Assembly (NCBI RefSeq): GCF_022512515.1
Contig: NZ_JAKWBK010000001.1
Location: 4,278,001-4,342,000, forward strand
Origin: Paraniabella hibiscisoli
GTDB taxonomy: Bacteria; Bacteroidota; Bacteroidia; Chitinophagales; Chitinophagaceae
Reading direction: 5' to 3'
DNA length: 64,000 nt
Below, piece after piece: positions 43,152 to 51,942 of the stretch; position 1 is the stretch's first letter; each line of letters begins with the position of its first letter. The position numbers were made by a program, and so were the translations under genes. The notes beneath the pieces are model-generated. The model ran no database searches and had not been told where the DNA came from. It saw only the letters and a list, made by a program, of their open reading frames with translations.

Positions 43152-43985
43152 ATGAACCAACTTTGGCCAGGCCTGCTAATCGTCTGTATTGTACTGACAA
43201 TTTTTATAATTTATTTGTACCGGCAATTGAAGCTTGCGCGTAACCGAATCAGGTTATTAGAGGCGCTGGACCAGGAGAAAGATAAACTGTTTACCGTAAT
43301 CGGCCATGATCTCAATAATTTCGTAGGTATGGGACATGCAGGTTTGCAGTTATACCGGTCAGGAAGTCTGCCGGTGACGGACGGGCAACTGATACTTGAT
43401 GGGATCGAAGAAAAATTCTACACAACTTCAGTTACGTTGCAAAGTCTTCTAAACTGGGGTAAATCAGTTTTCAAAGGGGTTGCCATCCGGCAAACAGCCT
43501 TCGATGCTGCTGCATTAATTAGTGCAGAGCTGGACCTGGCCAAGACCACTATAAAAAATAAGGATCTGGGAGTAGAAAACACCCTGGCCTCAAATCTCGT
43601 TGTATACGCAGATCCGGATCATGTTAAATTTATTATTCGTAACCTGCTCTCAAATGCTATAAAATTTTCCCGTGGAGGCGGAGCCATTGCACTAGGTGGT
43701 TCGGTGACGACCCAGAAGGATTTTGCTGTGATAGCCGTTAGAGATAGCGGGGTTGGCATGTCAGAGGGACAGCTGAGAAAAGTATTTTATCCTTTCGGAT
43801 CCAGCACAGAAGGTACAGCTAAAGAGAAGGGTAACGGCATCGGGCTGATGTTATGCAGGGAGTATGCGAGAACTAATGGCGGCGATCTTTGGGCAGAGAG
43901 CACTGACGGAATAGGCACTACTTTTTACCTCGCAGTAAAGACATATGATCATAATAGGAAATATCTTCATAGCAGCAATTTATAA
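43152..43985 (+). CDS. Small membrane histidine kinase
   Basis: Intact, 277 residues. One N-terminal membrane helix (WPGLLIVCIVLTIFIIYLY, residues 5-23) leads into a coiled linker. The dimerisation domain has the phospho-acceptor His in TVIGHDLNNFVGMG near residue 51. The HATPase_c domain has an N-box (IIRNLLSNAIKFSRGG), a G1 box (VRDSGVGM) and a G2 box (KGNGIGLML). There is no periplasmic sensor domain, so the signal may come through a partner or the membrane. The nearest receiver is the stand-alone one at 44720, on the same strand, 735 nt away. Pairing is a guess. Confidence 0.88.
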   Translation: MNQLWPGLLIVCIVLTIFIIYLYRQLKLARNRIRLLEALDQEKDKLFTVIGHDLNNFVGMGHAGLQLYRSGSLPVTDGQLILDGIEEKFYTTSVTLQSLLNWGKSVFKGVAIRQTAFDAAALISAELDLAKTTIKNKDLGVENTLASNLVVYADPDHVKFIIRNLLSNAIKFSRGGGAIALGGSVTTQKDFAVIAVRDSGVGMSEGQLRKVFYPFGSSTEGTAKEKGNGIGLMLCREYARTNGGDLWAESTDGIGTTFYLAVKTYDHNRKYLHSSNL

Positions 43986-44100
43986 CTGAGTAAGCTGCTA
44001 TTGCTTTAATATGATCGGGTAGTGGCCTATTAGTTATTACCCATCAACTATGATCTGTTATCTGTCATCTCTCACCCGTGAGCAATAAAGCATGATCTAT

Positions 44101-44128
44101 AAAAAAGAGGAAGCTTATAAACTTCCTC
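44101..44128 (-). terminator. Intrinsic terminator on the minus strand
   Basis: Stem GAGGAAG (44107-44113) and CTTCCTC (44122-44128) with an 8-nt loop. On the minus strand it is followed by six T (A run at plus 44101-44106). It would terminate the small minus-strand gene ending at about 44266. Confidence 0.6.
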
Positions 44129-44265
44129 CTCTTTCGAATCTCATTTTCGGGCAGGGCTTCATACGAAATGTGTAAATCGCGGCCCATGAGACCGGTGTTA
44201 GGGCTAATCCTCGGGCTATACCAATTAAGGTGTATACGTTAATTCATTGCTACCTTGGCTTCGCT

Positions 44266-44577
44266 TTATGCTTCATCAATAAACTTGATCACTTCTGCCA
44301 AGGGCAAGTTTCTTCAGGGATAATAATGTTTTAATGTAAATGGTTTCTGGTTTGTTTTCAATCCTATTGGCAGCTACAATTGTGCCAACTTCAACTTTAC
44401 CCGCAACCTGGAACCGGCACTTTGCTCACTAAATGACTTCTGGTCATAAAACGGTCTCTTAAACAGTGATCCCATTTTTGGAAGAAAGTTTTTAAACGAT
44501 AGTTCGGCTTTTATTTTCGCAGGTAAGCTCATTATTTGGATAAATCCACTGCGACTCTCCCTCGTTAGATAAAGCAT
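44266..44577 (-). CDS. Hypothetical small protein, frameshifted
   Basis: About 100 residues if two shifts are bridged. The first part reads SLPAKIKAELSFKNFLPKMG and ends GSRLRVK near 44385. A second frame then continues VEVGTIVAANRIENKPETIY followed by IKTLLSLKK, and a third gives NLPLAEVIKFIDEA ending at TAA (plus 44266-44268). Each segment has coding-like composition, and a minus-strand terminator follows at 44101-44128. I do not recognise a family. It may also be a decayed remnant. Confidence 0.35.
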
Positions 44578-44719
44578 CTTATTGTTGTTTTAAAAAAGCG
44601 TCGGTTAAATAGGCCAATTTATTTAGCTGGCATGCGAGTTTGGTCAAATAATTGATAGGCTACTATGACAAAATCGGCTGCTGATAAATAGTGTTATCGA
44701 CAGCCAATAAATTTGATTA

Positions 44720-45076
44720 ATGCAGCGCAAAAGAATTACGGTGGTAGAAGATGAACCGTCCATCCGGGATATCATGGATATCTTGTTAACGAGTGAGAAC
44801 TTCGAGGTGACTTTATGTGCAAATGCACGTGAATTCAACGACTCGCTGAAGCGTCCCTTACCCGATCTTTTCATCCTGGACATGATGTTGCCGGATGGGA
44901 ATGGTATTGACCTTTGCAGGGAACTGAGAGCCAACCTGGAGACCGTTTTGATACCCATAATGGTCATGTCTGCCAATGTGCACGCGCTGCAGGCGCTGGA
45001 ATGTGGCGCCAACCGTTTCCTGCAAAAGCCATTTGATATACAAATGTTAGTGCAGTATGCAAAAGAGTTAGCGTAA
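44720..45076 (+). CDS. Stand-alone response-regulator receiver 1
   Basis: Intact single REC domain of 118 residues. The acidic pocket is in ITVVEDEPSIRD, the acceptor Asp54 lies in FILDMMLPDGNG, the switch Ser in IMVMSA and the Lys in FLQKPF. There is no output domain, so it acts by protein-protein contact or in a phosphorelay. A histidine kinase without receiver lies upstream at 43152 on the same strand. A second single receiver lies downstream at 45366 on the opposite strand. Confidence 0.85.
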   Translation: MQRKRITVVEDEPSIRDIMDILLTSENFEVTLCANAREFNDSLKRPLPDLFILDMMLPDGNGIDLCRELRANLETVLIPIMVMSANVHALQALECGANRFLQKPFDIQMLVQYAKELA

Positions 45077-45365
45077 GATACTACGATAAAATGTCAACTC
45101 GGTTTGCTTTATCTTAGCTGCAGAAGACATGGATCGATATAACGTATACTTATGTATAACCTGGCTTAACCTGCAACATTAGGCTTGACTAATGGATCAG
45201 CCGCTTATTTTAAAATGCCATTGCCGGAAACTGGAATATTGATAGAGCTGCAGTACAAAACAAATGCCATAGCCGACACGGAAAGCTACAGGGTCAAAAA
45301 AGCACCGTCTGCAGCGTATACGCAGTTAGCAGCGCACCTTATTTTTCGAGACGGGCGCCTTGCTC
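45077..45365. other. Intergenic region between the convergent receivers
   Basis: About 290 bp. A 66-codon plus-strand frame (45185-45385) has no family features and overlaps the end of the second receiver, so I do not call it. No terminator hairpin was evident. Confidence 0.35.
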
Positions 45366-45724
45366 TTAATCTGCATTTTTCCTGACTACGTCCACCATAT
45401 GATCCAGGTCAAAAGGTTTTTGGATATAATCATCTGCCTGGCATTGATCCGCTTTTTGGGTAGATCCATAGAAGTAGAAGTAAGCACTGCCGGCAACTCT
45501 TCAGTATCGGGGTCTTTCTTTAAATCCTCGATCACCTTTGTTCCTTTTTTATCCCCCTGGATATGTTCATCCACTACCACTACGTCGGGATCTATCTGGT
45601 CAATTTTTTCGAGAGGCTCAGTAGTCAATGAAGGCGTTACTTCAAAACCTTCCTCCTCCAATACCTTATCCATTATATCAAGGATATGATCATTATCCTG
45701 GATCAAAACAACTTTCTTTTTCAT
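45366..45724 (-). CDS. Stand-alone response-regulator receiver 2, one frameshift
   Basis: Single REC domain of about 120 residues. MKKKVVLIQDNDHILDIMDKV (ATG 45724) starts the fold, with acceptor Asp in VVVVDEHIQGDKKG. After a frameshift near 45463 (A run) the true C-terminus reads ADDYIQKPFDLDHMVDVVRKN, with the conserved Lys-Pro, ending at TAA (plus 45366-45368). It lacks an output domain like its neighbour at 44720. It probably belongs to a phosphorelay with one of the window's kinases, which is inference. Confidence 0.75.
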
Positions 45725-45838
45725 GCTTGTTAATTTTGAGCATAGCCAGGTTTCAGCCACCTGATTCCGCATATTAAATGTAATCATTTTTACAAATAAT
45801 TGTATCGCTTCCATCCCGTAAATAAAAAAACTTTGCTT

Positions 45839-46343
45839 TCAAAGCTCGAGGGATTTTCCATTTTTCGCCAACTGAGTAAGTAAATCGCCCGGTTCAGATT
45901 CTGCTACATAATATCCGGGAGGCAGTTCGCATACTTTCGTCGAGTCTTTCCGTAGCTTCAATGTTTTCATAAAAGGAATTGAAAGTAGAAGTGATCATAT
46001 TGCCTTAGCTCAAGCTGGGTAAAATTGGCCTGCAGGAGACCGACATTGTTCACTATCAGTTTCTTTTATGCCCTTACTGCATGCCGGAGCAAATGTGCTC
46101 TTTGCTCCATTCCTAACATGGTAGCCTGAGAAGCATGGCAGGCGGCGGCCAGGCAATATTTACCGACTCCACAACCGATATCCAGTATTCGTATAGTATC
46201 ATCGCCGGCCAGGAACAGGGTAGCGCTGACACCACCTCCAGCGGCGTACAGTGACAGTTGGCCAGCTCGCTGACCGGGCGGGGATAGAGTCCTTCAAAAG
46301 ACTCATCTGACTGAAGACAACCTTCTGTTAAATTTGATATCAT
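45839..46343 (-). CDS. Class I SAM-dependent methyltransferase, several frameshifts
   Basis: About 168 residues recovered across several frames. Starting at ATG 46343 (ISNLTEGCLQSDESFEGLYPRPVSE), the SAM motif I reads IRILDIGCGVGKYCLAAA near 46170. The sequence continues KLIVNNVGLLQANFTQLELRQYDHFYF. The tail ends LPPGYYVAESEPGDLLTQL and so on to TGA (plus 45839-45841). Shifts lie near 46230 and 45985, and one apparent in-frame stop sits near 46070. The damage could mean a pseudogene, but the region's general indel pattern favours error. It starts 28 nt after the GcvH-like gene, as in an operon. Substrate unknown. Confidence 0.6.
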
Positions 46344-46371
46344 TTCGCATAGTTATTGATAATCATTCACT

Positions 46372-46745
46372 TCAGACTTCGCTGTTCCTGTAATAGTCTT
46401 CCTGTTGCATTAACTGGTTTCGGTGATCCGGGTCCCAGGGAGTAATAATTGCGATCCATACTTCCTTTTCTGTGTTTGCCAGGACTTCGGCTCCCGTGAG
46501 ACTATCATTGATCTTCAAAACATATCCATCTACAGGCATATGCATAATGATGTGGTATTCCTTGCTGAAGAGTGTAGCGAGGATTTGGCCCTCTCTTACA
46601 AAGCCTCCGGTAGCATGTAACGGTATAATCTTATCAATATGCCGGATCCCGGTGAGTTTCAAACGGCCGATGCGGCGATGGCATAGCTTTCATAAAAATC
46701 GACCCAATTGTGATCTCTTGTATACCTGCGCTCTTTAATGTCCAT
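46372..46745 (-). CDS. GcvH-like (lipoyl-domain fold) protein, one frameshift, lipoyl lysine displaced
   Basis: About 124 residues. From ATG 46745 it reads MDIKERRYTRDHNWVDFYES, matching the YTxDHEWV start of glycine-cleavage H protein. After a frameshift near 46662 it continues LKLTGIRHIDKIIPLHATGG, then FVREGQILATLFSKEYHIIM and MPVDGYVLKINDSLTGAEVL, and WIAII. Aligned by eye with GcvH, where ESVKA carries the lipoyl-lysine, this protein has FSKEY. The Lys position is Glu and a Lys sits one residue earlier. It may not be lipoylated. It is divergent from the Crp/Fnr gene, and a palindrome lies between them. Confidence 0.6.
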
Positions 46746-46803
46746 GTACCTGTAACTTTCGGCGCAAAGCTCCAAAGGGTTTATAATATAACAAATGAAC
46801 CCG

Positions 46804-46821
46804 GTCAGTTTAAAAACTGAC
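46804..46821. promoter_or_regulatory. Palindromic operator candidate for the Crp/Fnr regulator
   Basis: GTCAGTTT at 46804-46811 and AAACTGAC at 46814-46821 form perfect 8-bp inverted arms around a central AA. The site lies between the divergent GcvH-like and Crp/Fnr genes, about 23 bp upstream of the Crp/Fnr -7 element. It overlaps where a -33 box would be. Symmetry and spacing suit a Crp/Fnr dimer. Confidence 0.5.
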
Positions 46822-46843
46822 AATTATCAGCTTTAAATTTGGG

Positions 46844-46851
46844 TACCTTTG
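46844..46851 (+). promoter_or_regulatory. -7 promoter element of the Crp/Fnr gene
   Basis: TACCTTTG at 46844-46851 matches TAnnTTTG. The predicted transcription start near 46858 nearly coincides with the ATG at 46859, implying a leaderless mRNA. No -33 TTTG is present. The palindrome at 46804-46821 may recruit an activator instead. Confidence 0.5.
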
Positions 46852-46858
46852 CATACAG

Positions 46859-47566
46859 ATGAGTATCCGCCACCTCTTTCCGATTGACAAATTAAACTTT
46901 GGCAGGGAGTCTATTCTTTCCGCACTATCAGCAACTGAACTGGAGGCGCTGATGGAGCACCGCAAGGAACAAAGCTTTAAAAAGGGCGAGCAGATCTTCA
47001 GGGAAGGATGGTACCCACAGGGCATCTTTTACATCATAGATGGTGTAGTCAAAAAATACAAAGTAAATGACAGCGGGAGGGAGCAGATCTTCTATGTAGC
47101 TAACAGGGGAGAGTTGATCGGCTATCACGCTGTCATTTCAGAGGGGTCTTACCCGGATAGTGCTGCGGCCCTGGAGGAAAGCCTGATCGCCTTTATTCCG
47201 AAGGAGGATTTTCTAAACGTGCTCAAAAGCGCGCCTGCCTTCAACAACGGACTCTTAAAAAACCTCAGTCATGAATTTAATGTACTGGTTAATAGCCTGA
47301 ACCTGATAACACAAAAGTCTGTCCGTGAACGTATGGCATTGCAGCTGATCGTACTCAGGGAAAAGTACAAGACTGGGGCAGAGCCAGGTACGACGGTTGC
47401 AATCAATATGAGTCGTGAGGATCTGGCCAGCCTGGTAGGTACTGCCACAGAAAACGCCATCCGGATCCTGGCAGAATTTAAAGAAGCAGGCATACTGGAA
47501 ACCAAAGGTCGAAAGATTCTTATTAACGATATCGCCCGGCTCATTAGGATCGCTGATTACCGGTAA
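46859..47566 (+). CDS. Crp/Fnr family transcription regulator
   Basis: Intact, 235 residues. The cyclic-nucleotide-binding-like domain spans about residues 20-130 (FKKGEQIFREGWYPQGIFYIIDG, EQIFYVANRGELIGYHAVI). A dimer helix follows, then the Crp HTH (ERMALQLIVLREKY; MSREDLASLVGTATENAIRILAEF). There are no N-terminal cysteines for an Fe-S cluster as in Fnr. Typical cAMP contacts are not evident, so the ligand is unknown. Divergent from the GcvH-like/methyltransferase pair, which it probably controls through the palindrome at 46804. Confidence 0.9.
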   Translation: MSIRHLFPIDKLNFGRESILSALSATELEALMEHRKEQSFKKGEQIFREGWYPQGIFYIIDGVVKKYKVNDSGREQIFYVANRGELIGYHAVISEGSYPDSAAALEESLIAFIPKEDFLNVLKSAPAFNNGLLKNLSHEFNVLVNSLNLITQKSVRERMALQLIVLREKYKTGAEPGTTVAINMSREDLASLVGTATENAIRILAEFKEAGILETKGRKILINDIARLIRIADYR

Positions 47567-48465
47567 CCCTGAAGGCATGAGCGCAGGCTCATTGTGGAAA
47601 TAGGCGTATTCCCCGCTGCTGTCCATTTTTTTCAAACTTATGGTAGCCATTAGTAAGGGATGATGGAATGATGGTAAAGAGTCTGAAACCTGGAATGTAC
47701 CAGCAGTAAAAAATGAACTGCACTAAAAGCAACTGTATTATACTTAAATTTTCCAATCTCGAAATTCATTTCACTGATCTCGTAAAATGGCTCCAACCAC
47801 CTTCTGTTACTTTGTACGTGTTAATCAGAAGGATCAACCTTTTGCCCTAAAATACTAGAATTATGAAGCGGCGGCTTTTTCAGTGGTTCGTAATGATGGC
47901 TAGTCTCCCGGTCATTTTAGTTTTTCTATCGCCCAGGCAAGGCTATGTGGTGTCATTGGCGGACGGGCAATAAGTTCCGATAACCGATAACCGGCCTCAT
48001 CAAAATGTGATCCTGGTATTGCTCCCTTCCGGGAAACAAACTATGTCTCAGATGATAATGGTTACGTCGAATTCAGGAATGCTCCTCATGTTCCTATATA
48101 ATTATTGTAAAGTAACTGGGTGGGTATCTTGGCTACCCACAACCGGATTTTTGATCTGGTGGGGAAGAATAAAAAAACGACCAACCAATCTTTGACCTGT
48201 CAAAAATTGCATGATATGAATTCCCAGATAAAAGAAGGGCCCGGTTCTGGAAAGAACAGGCCGTTGCTAACCTATGAAAAACACCAGGTACAAAGGTACA
48301 GTATTTTATGATTCGATGCGATTAACGTCTCATTGATTTTAATCAAAATCAACTACAGTGTATTTTAACGTATACTTATTTGATTTGCAATAGATTATAT
48401 CTTATTGTTTGGTTTAGCACGGGATAGTTTTCTGAAGTTCATCAGCAGTTATTAATTTGCATGCA
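47567..48465. other. Gene-poor region with small frames only
   Basis: About 900 bp between Crp/Fnr and TetR genes. A 36-codon frame from ATG 47864 begins MKRRLFQWFVMMASLPVILV and looks like a signal peptide or membrane anchor. A segment near 48010-48100 reads DPGIAPFRETNYVSDDNGYV in another frame. Together they may be remnants of a small exported protein broken by indels. Nothing can be named. The T/A-rich stretch before 48466 is the probable TetR promoter region. Confidence 0.3.
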
Positions 48466-49113
48466 ATGAAGCGTAAGGAACATAAGGGGAAAGTATACGA
48501 TAAAGAGCGCACTAAGGCCAGGCTGATTGCGGCAGTAGGTAAGATAGTGGTAAAAGAAGGTTTTCAGCAAATCCGGATCAATAAGGTGGAACGCATATCG
48601 AAGGTATCTAAAAAAATGATCTATGAATACTTCGGAGATTTGCAGGGGTTGATCAAAGCCTACCTGAACCAGGTTGATTACTGGAAACTAGAAGAGCAGA
48701 AAATGAACAGTGATCCTGGTTCCATAATAGCTCCAATAAATAAGGAATTTATGGCGGCCCTGCTACGCAATGATTTCGAATATCTTTTTAATTCTGTTGA
48801 AATGCAGAAGATCATCCTTTGGAGCATTTCCGAAAAAAATAAAACCATCCGTGAGTTAAGCGATGAACGGGAGGCCTTGGGCGAAAGAATCTTTGCAGGT
48901 ACTGACCAGTTTTTTAATAATACGGAAGTGGATTATAGGGCTATTATTGCCATTCTGGTAGCGGCAACCTATTATACGGTGCTTCATGTGAAAAATAACG
49001 GAAGTACGATGTGTGGTATTGATGTGGCGACGACCGAAGGCAAAGCGCGCATCACATCAGCCATGGAACGCCTTCTTCATTTAACCCATCAATATGCCAA
49101 TGTAAAGGTATAG
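48466..49113 (+). CDS. TetR/AcrR family regulator
   Basis: Intact, about 215 residues from ATG 48466 (a TTG at 48457 is less likely). The N-terminal HTH reads RTKARLIAAVGKIVVKEGFQ, then IRINKVERISKVSKKMIYEYFGDLQGLIKAYL, a classical TetR DNA-binding domain. The C-terminal helical ligand domain is not assignable. It has no adjacent efflux gene, so the target is not obvious. It may act on itself. Confidence 0.87.
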   Translation: MKRKEHKGKVYDKERTKARLIAAVGKIVVKEGFQQIRINKVERISKVSKKMIYEYFGDLQGLIKAYLNQVDYWKLEEQKMNSDPGSIIAPINKEFMAALLRNDFEYLFNSVEMQKIILWSISEKNKTIRELSDEREALGERIFAGTDQFFNNTEVDYRAIIAILVAATYYTVLHVKNNGSTMCGIDVATTEGKARITSAMERLLHLTHQYANVKV

Positions 49114-49444
49114 ACCTCCATTTTGGGTAGTAACGCTACTAGTTCGGTTTATAATGCTTCTTTGTTATAAGCAATACAAACCCGGTGTTATCTTTTATGT
49201 AAGTTCCCACTGTTTGGTGGATTTTGTATAATATATGCTATCTTTGCCTTCTCGGATTAAAGGGTCATGTCGATCTGTGGATATTCATGAAACTGAGAGG
49301 TTAATTACCCACGTGTTGATCACACATATAATCTGAAACCATTGATAAGGCCGTTGCCATCCACATACATACACCTTGTTTTCGCATCTTAATGCAGCCC
49401 CGTGTTAATCAGGTAATATGCCAAAAAAATGGTACCTGGCTCTT
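49114..49444. other. Intergenic region with an orphan promoter
   Basis: About 330 bp with no supportable gene. It contains TTTG (49213-49216), a 22-bp gap and TATCTTTG (49239-49246), described separately. No hairpin terminator found. Confidence 0.4.
49213..49246 (+). promoter_or_regulatory. Orphan promoter
   Basis: TTTG at 49213-49216, 22 bp, then TATCTTTG at 49239-49246 fits the Bacteroidota promoter on the plus strand. Predicted start is near 49253. The next real gene on this strand is at 50665. The transcript would run antisense into the gene at 49445-49939. Confidence 0.4.
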
Positions 49445-49939
49445 TCAGGGTATCGAAGTTTTTATGTTGTGATATACCATAAATCCACTGCTACTTTCCA
49501 TACTTTCACTAACCTTTTTCAAAGCAGTATTCAGGTTGCCCTCAAATACTTCCTGAGGTTTATCGCAGTCATTTGTAAATACAAGTATCCAGCTACCGGC
49601 CTGAGCTGTCAACTGTTTCAGCAGTTCAGCAAAGATGTTGTCTCCGGTATACAGATCTGCTGGTTTTAAAAGACCCGCAGCCAGTTCATCATCATCGGGT
49701 GTGATAGAAATACATTGCCAGCTTTCGGATCTTATCTCAGCCGGCATCTTATTTATTACAAAGTTCGGTACGGGTCCTTTGGTCAGACTGAAATATTCAA
49801 ACCTGGCCTGTATGAGATCCTGTGGATATAGTTGCCCGTTTAACCCAAGGACCATTCTTTTAAAACCGAAGCCGGTCAGCGCACAGGCTTCCGGTAAGAT
49901 AAGGTCGACACAAATTTCCTGCATGAATAAAGAGTTCAA
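49445..49939 (-). CDS. Hypothetical protein, 164 residues
   Basis: Intact frame with no family I recognise. It begins NSLFMQEICVDLILPEACAL and has a mixed alpha/beta look (PAEIRSESWQCISITPDDDELAAGLL; GSWILVFTNDCDKPQEVF). A start at the second Met (residue 6) is equally possible. There is no signal peptide and no membrane helix, so it is probably cytosolic. It stands alone between long non-coding stretches. The regular amino-acid composition argues that it is real. Confidence 0.6.
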   Translation of the reverse strand: MNSLFMQEICVDLILPEACALTGFGFKRMVLGLNGQLYPQDLIQARFEYFSLTKGPVPNFVINKMPAEIRSESWQCISITPDDDELAAGLLKPADLYTGDNIFAELLKQLTAQAGSWILVFTNDCDKPQEVFEGNLNTALKKVSESMESSSGFMVYHNIKTSIP

Positions 49940-50664
49940 TGGCTAAAAATAGAGGTGATGTAATTCATTTCAATAATAGTTATATCACCGAATCAAAGTA
50001 GCAAGATATTGAATGATTACATTCCATAAAATGATTTTAATCAGCCTTCCTTAAATAATTTTACTCCAGTACAGCTTTACGGCCATTTGAAAATTTGTTT
50101 TGGCTTTTTAGATTTTGTAAAGTGCAAAGCGGATTTTTTCAACTGCGCTGATGGCTTTGATCTTTTGACAACAAGCATGTTTTACTAATTGACAATTATC
50201 TGGGCAAATGAGTAAAAGCAGATGGTATCAGGATCAAATCCGAAAACGGAGCATTGGAGCTATGGTTTTCATTTACTAATATTTTAATAACTATCGTTAT
50301 GCCAGCCATTCGGTAACGTAACATGCAAAGACATTTGGTGTTGATAATTTTGGCAAATGTTTGAGTGGCCATGAATCGTCAGACCCAGCTAAACTCTTGG
50401 AGGCAAGGCCTAATACGTTACGAACTCTTTTGCGTATGAAGATTTATACCGGGCTGCCGGATGAGATGGGCGGGTAAAATGATAACGATAAGATAAGTTA
50501 GAAGTTACTGCAACCTATTAATTATAACGATCTTTGACAGGTAGTGATTAAGAGTGTAGGCTTGATAATGTTGGCGCTGACCTCCGGAGCTGAAAGACAG
50601 GCCAAAAGCAATGCCACGCTGAAGATGACCACGTTCACTTTTTCGTTTATATTAAATCATATTG
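49940..50664. other. Long non-coding or degenerate region
   Basis: About 725 bp without a supportable gene. A short frame near 50365-50475 (LSGHESSDPAKLLEARPNTL) could be a remnant but has no recognisable start or family. No repeats, tRNA or terminator seen. Confidence 0.35.
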
Positions 50665-51942
50665 ATGGTAAGGCAGGTAAGAAAGCATCTCTGTATAACC
50701 CTTTTTATTTCTTTTATCCTTCTTAGCAGGCGTGCAAATGCTCAGCTTTATAATGGCAGTGGCACTCGAAGCGAGATTGGAAAAGCGCTGGCAAAATGGG
50801 AGCAGGGCTACCTGGATATACATGCTATCAACACGGGCAGGGGTGAGTGTACTTTGTTCATCTTTCCGGATGGTACGACGATGATGGTGGATGCAGCTGG
50901 TTCCTTAATTTCACCGACAGCCGATATACCTCCACCTGCCCAAAAGCCGGACGGCAGCATATCGCCGGGCACTGCTATTGCTGATTATGTGAAGTTTTTT
51001 ATTAAAACGGCCAGTAATAAGCTCAACTATATTATGTTGAGCCATTTCGATCCTGATCATATGGGCACGTTTAGTACAAGTTTACCAACGCACTGTTCAG
51101 GCGATTTCCGGATGGGAGGTGTAACCGAAGTGGGTGCTGCTATCCGGTTTGATAAGATCATTGATCGTGGTTATCCGTCTTACAACTTTCCTTCCGATTT
51201 AAAGTCCGATTCGGGTATCATTGATAATTACATCAAATTTGTTGCTTGGGCAAAGAGCAGCTATCATGCTTCGGCAGAGCAATTTGCTGTTGGGAGAAAT
51301 GATCAGATCGTTTTAGTACAGCGCCCGCTAGCTTACAAGAATTTTGAAATCAGAAACCTTGTAGCAAACGGTATCGTTTGGAATGGTAATGGCACAGGCG
51401 TTACCAATGCATTACCATCCGCTTCAGAATTGGTAGCAGCCAAAGCCTCAGAAAACGTTTATAGTATTGGTTTTGAGCTCTCCTATGGAAAATTCAACTA
51501 CTTTTCAGGCGGCGATTTACAATACAATGGCCGTTCTACTCACAATTGGAAAGATATAGAATCACCGGTGGCTAATGTGGTTTCAGCAGTTGATGTAATG
51601 AAAGCCAATCATCATGGTACTGCCAACTGCAATAGTGAAGCTTTGTTAAAAAAGCTAAACCCGCAAACTGTTGTAATTCATACCTGGCGTGATATACAGC
51701 CTAACCCTCAAACTATTGCGAGGATGTATGCAGTGAATAGCAATTGCCGGATTTTCACAACTAATATGACTGAAGCCAACAAGCCCCGACTGGCAACAGA
51801 TTTAGCGCGGATAAAAGCGCAGCAGGGCCATGTTGTTGTGCGGGTAAAACCAGGTGGTGATAGTTATTCAATCTATGTACTGGATGATAATAACCAGGAG
51901 TACAAAGTAACAAAAATGTTTGGCCCCTATCAAAGTATATAA
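50665..51942 (+). CDS. Exported metallo-beta-lactamase-fold hydrolase (ComEC-C-like)
   Basis: Intact, about 425 residues from ATG 50665 (TTG 50662 less likely). A signal peptide (LCITLFISFILLSRRANAQ) indicates export. The MBL fold has the metal motif HFDPDHMG (HxxxDH) near residue 130, an Asp in FSGGDLQY, and ANHHGT late in the chain. DIHAINTGRGECTLFIFPDGTTMMVDAA is the usual ComEC/Rec2 C-terminal-type opening. Free-standing exported versions may cleave phosphodiesters, esters or lactones, and no substrate can be deduced. It has no obvious operon partner. Confidence 0.8.
   Translation: MVRQVRKHLCITLFISFILLSRRANAQLYNGSGTRSEIGKALAKWEQGYLDIHAINTGRGECTLFIFPDGTTMMVDAAGSLISPTADIPPPAQKPDGSISPGTAIADYVKFFIKTASNKLNYIMLSHFDPDHMGTFSTSLPTHCSGDFRMGGVTEVGAAIRFDKIIDRGYPSYNFPSDLKSDSGIIDNYIKFVAWAKSSYHASAEQFAVGRNDQIVLVQRPLAYKNFEIRNLVANGIVWNGNGTGVTNALPSASELVAAKASENVYSIGFELSYGKFNYFSGGDLQYNGRSTHNWKDIESPVANVVSAVDVMKANHHGTANCNSEALLKKLNPQTVVIHTWRDIQPNPQTIARMYAVNSNCRIFTTNMTEANKPRLATDLARIKAQQGHVVVRVKPGGDSYSIYVLDDNNQEYKVTKMFGPYQSI

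Noticed and set aside
44150..44240. A stretch on either strand resembling a tRNA-like fold (TTCGAATC and nearby GC pairs)
   Set aside because: The T-arm does not pair, and no acceptor or anticodon stem could be built on either strand.
49418..49669. An 83-codon plus-strand frame opposite the hypothetical gene at 49445-49939
   Set aside because: It is antisense to a better coding frame and has low-complexity composition.
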